Assembly: GCA_035048495.1 (NCBI GenBank) | Contig: JASUTR010000065.1 | Span: 1-64,000, forward strand | DNA length: 64,000 nt | Reading direction: 5' to 3' | Source of the DNA: Euptelea pleiosperma | Lineage: Eukaryota; Streptophyta; Magnoliopsida; Ranunculales; Eupteleaceae | Shown: piece after piece, positions 63,101 through 64,000 of the stretch | Layout of the letters: every line of letters begins with the position of its first letter | Numbering within the stretch: position 1 is the stretch's first letter | The notes under the pieces: generated by a model | The model's input: only the letters and a program-made list of their open reading frames with translations | The model's database searches: none | Told to the model about the DNA's origin: nothing | Program-made: the position numbers and the translations under genes

Positions 63101-64000
63101 TTCCGAAGCCTATAACTTGTGACTTTTTCGCAACCGGACCTCGTAATTGGACTCAAATTCTTCCATTACTATTGTTGCAACACATTTGAAGTGTTGAAAC
63201 AAGATTCGTGACAGTCAAAACAAGTTAGCTCCATCCGTGTGTCAACGTCTCAAATTGGACTCAGTTTGTGTGTTACATTCCGAAGCCTATAACTTGTGAC
63301 TTTTTCGGAACCGGACCTCGTAATTGGACTCAAACTCTTCCATTATTATTGTTTCAACACATTTGAAGTATTGGAACAAGATTCGGGACAGTCGAAACAA
63401 GTTAGCTCCATCCGTTCGTGAACGTCTCAATTGGACTCAATTTGTGTGTTACATTCCGAAGCCTATAACTTGTGACTTTTTCGCAACCGGACCTCGTAAT
63501 TAGACAAAATTCTTCCATTACAATTGTTTCAAAACATTTGAAGTGTTTGAACAAGATTTATGACTGTCGAAACAAGTTAGCTCCATCCGTGCGTCAATGT
63601 CTCAAATTGGACTCAGTTTGTGTGTCACATTCCGAAGCCTATAACTTGTGAATTTTTCGCAACCGGACCTCGTAATTGGACTCAAACTCTTCCATTACTA
63701 TTGTTGCAACACATTTGAAGTGTTGAAACAAGATTCGTGATAGTCAAAACAGTTAGCTCCATCTGTGCGTCAACGTCTCAAATTGGACTCAGTTTGTGTG
63801 TTACATTCCGAAGCCTATAACTTGTGACTTTTTCGCAATCGGACCTCGTAATGAACTCAAACTCTTCCATTATTATTGTTTCAACACATTTGAAGTATTG
63901 GAACAAGATTCGGGATAGGCGAAACAAGTTAGCTCCATCCGTGCGTCAACGTCTCAAATTGGATTCAGTTTGTGTGTTACATCCGAGCCTATAACTTGTG
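60123..64000 (+). repeat. 11-mer higher-order repeat, two tandem copies (about 1,945 bp), second cut by the window end
   Basis: Order: D B A E F H F' H'/A E F H. Copies are about 60123-62067 and 62068-64000. Shared private variants: GACAGTTAAAAC in D (60206 and 62151), CTCGTCCATT in F (60861 and 62806), GTCATAAC in F, AGACAAAATTC in E (61559 and 63501) and CCATCTGTGC. Offsets fall from 1,945 to 1,942 bp because the second copy gains 1-bp deletions toward the end of the window. Confidence 0.93.

Larger units (their letters stand above)
1..64000 (+). repeat. Satellite DNA array, 177-bp monomer, about 361 tandem copies
   Basis: Every part of the window is a head-to-tail copy of one 177-bp unit; for example ATAACTTGTG at 8821 recurs at 8998. 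All copies run in the same direction and no inversion or unique spacer is seen. Invariant or nearly invariant blocks include CTTCCATTA, AGCTCCATC, ACTCAGTTTG and CCTATAACTTGTG. Monomers fall into about ten classes differing at linked sites, and the classes are arranged in multi-monomer higher-order repeats. A nucleosome-sized monomer with this organisation is typical of eukaryotic centromeric or pericentromeric satellites; that location is inferred from architecture alone. EcoRI (GAATTC) is present in most A, B, C, E and G monomers and absent from D, F and H monomers. There is no protein-coding content. Confidence 0.99.

Noticed and set aside
1..64000. CRISPR array
   Set aside because: There are no unique spacers; the whole 177-bp period is conserved and the unit is far longer than a CRISPR repeat-spacer.
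1..64000. rRNA/5S or tRNA gene cluster
   Set aside because: The monomer shows no 5S internal control region and no tRNA A- and B-box pair that I can recognise.
1..64000. CENP-B box (TTCGNNNNANNCGGG)
   Set aside because: The nearest candidates, TTCGCAACCGGACC and TTCGGGACAGTCG, lack the required spacing and bases on either strand.
1..64000. Transposon or LTR retroelement insertion inside the array
   Set aside because: The 177-bp register continues through the whole window and no stretch departs from the repeat.
1..64000. Telomeric or simple-sequence repeat tracts
   Set aside because: No TTTAGGG/TTAGGG runs or microsatellites were seen; the longest homopolymers are T5-T6 and A5-A6 within the monomer.

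Overview
The whole 64-kb window is one uninterrupted tandem array of a satellite repeat with a 177-bp monomer, about 361 copies, all in the same orientation. I see no gene, RNA gene, transposon, CRISPR array or unique spacer in it. The short reading frames (60-100 codons) are by-products of the repeat: 177 is divisible by 3, so any frame without a stop recurs with the monomer. A hand count on one consensus monomer gives about 42% G+C. The array type (nucleosome-sized monomer, divergent monomer classes, multi-kilobase higher-order repeats) is eukaryotic and typical of centromeric or pericentromeric heterochromatin. A plant is my best guess, with low confidence. Cucumber is known to have a 177-bp centromeric satellite, but I cannot check sequence identity and the equal length may be chance.

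Monomer classes (each monomer counted from the CGCAACC that follows the T5 run) can be told apart by linked variants. A: ATTTGAAG, GGGACAGTCG, TTCGTGAACG. B: CAATTGAAG, TTTATCACTG, usually TTTGTATG. C: TTGGAATTGTTGG. D: TATCGTTGC with GTGACAGTCAAAAC, followed by CACAACC at the start of the next monomer. E: TCAAAACATTTG, GTGTTTGAAC, TTTATGACTG. F: TATTGTTGC with GTGATAGTC. F' (my label): the same with GTGACAGTC. G: CCTTGTAATT, CAAGTTTGCTCC, GTGGC. H: TTATTATTG, AGTATT, GGGATAGGCG. H' (my label): H with CGGAACC or a near variant at its start and usually GTTTCG instead of GATTCG. Coordinates of blocks are good to a few bases.

Layout: 1-2293 mixed 12-mer-type array; 2294-6537 two tandem copies of a 12-monomer unit (2,122 bp); 6538-11128 mosaic; 11129-17851 and 19090-25812 two copies of a 38-monomer segment about 7.96 kb apart, with a duplicated 7-mer (1,239 bp) between and overlapping them (16967-19442); 25813-31651 a 12-mer-type array with an expanded A-B dimer; about 31.69-38.05 and 38.05-44.41 kb a 36-monomer (about 6.36 kb) tandem duplication, each copy holding two tandem 11-mers (about 1,947 bp); 44375-54993 a segment repeated at 5,661-bp and 3,714-bp offsets, the difference being one 11-mer; 54994-59238 three copies of an 8-mer (about 1,414 bp); 60123-64000 two copies of a different 11-mer (about 1,945 bp).

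The window therefore records repeated unequal exchange or conversion at several nested scales, always in whole-monomer steps. Both ends (first and last kilobase) carry clusters of 1-bp indels that are rare elsewhere, which looks like poorly polished contig ends. I found no evidence of a novel protein-coding system; the interest lies in the higher-order architecture.
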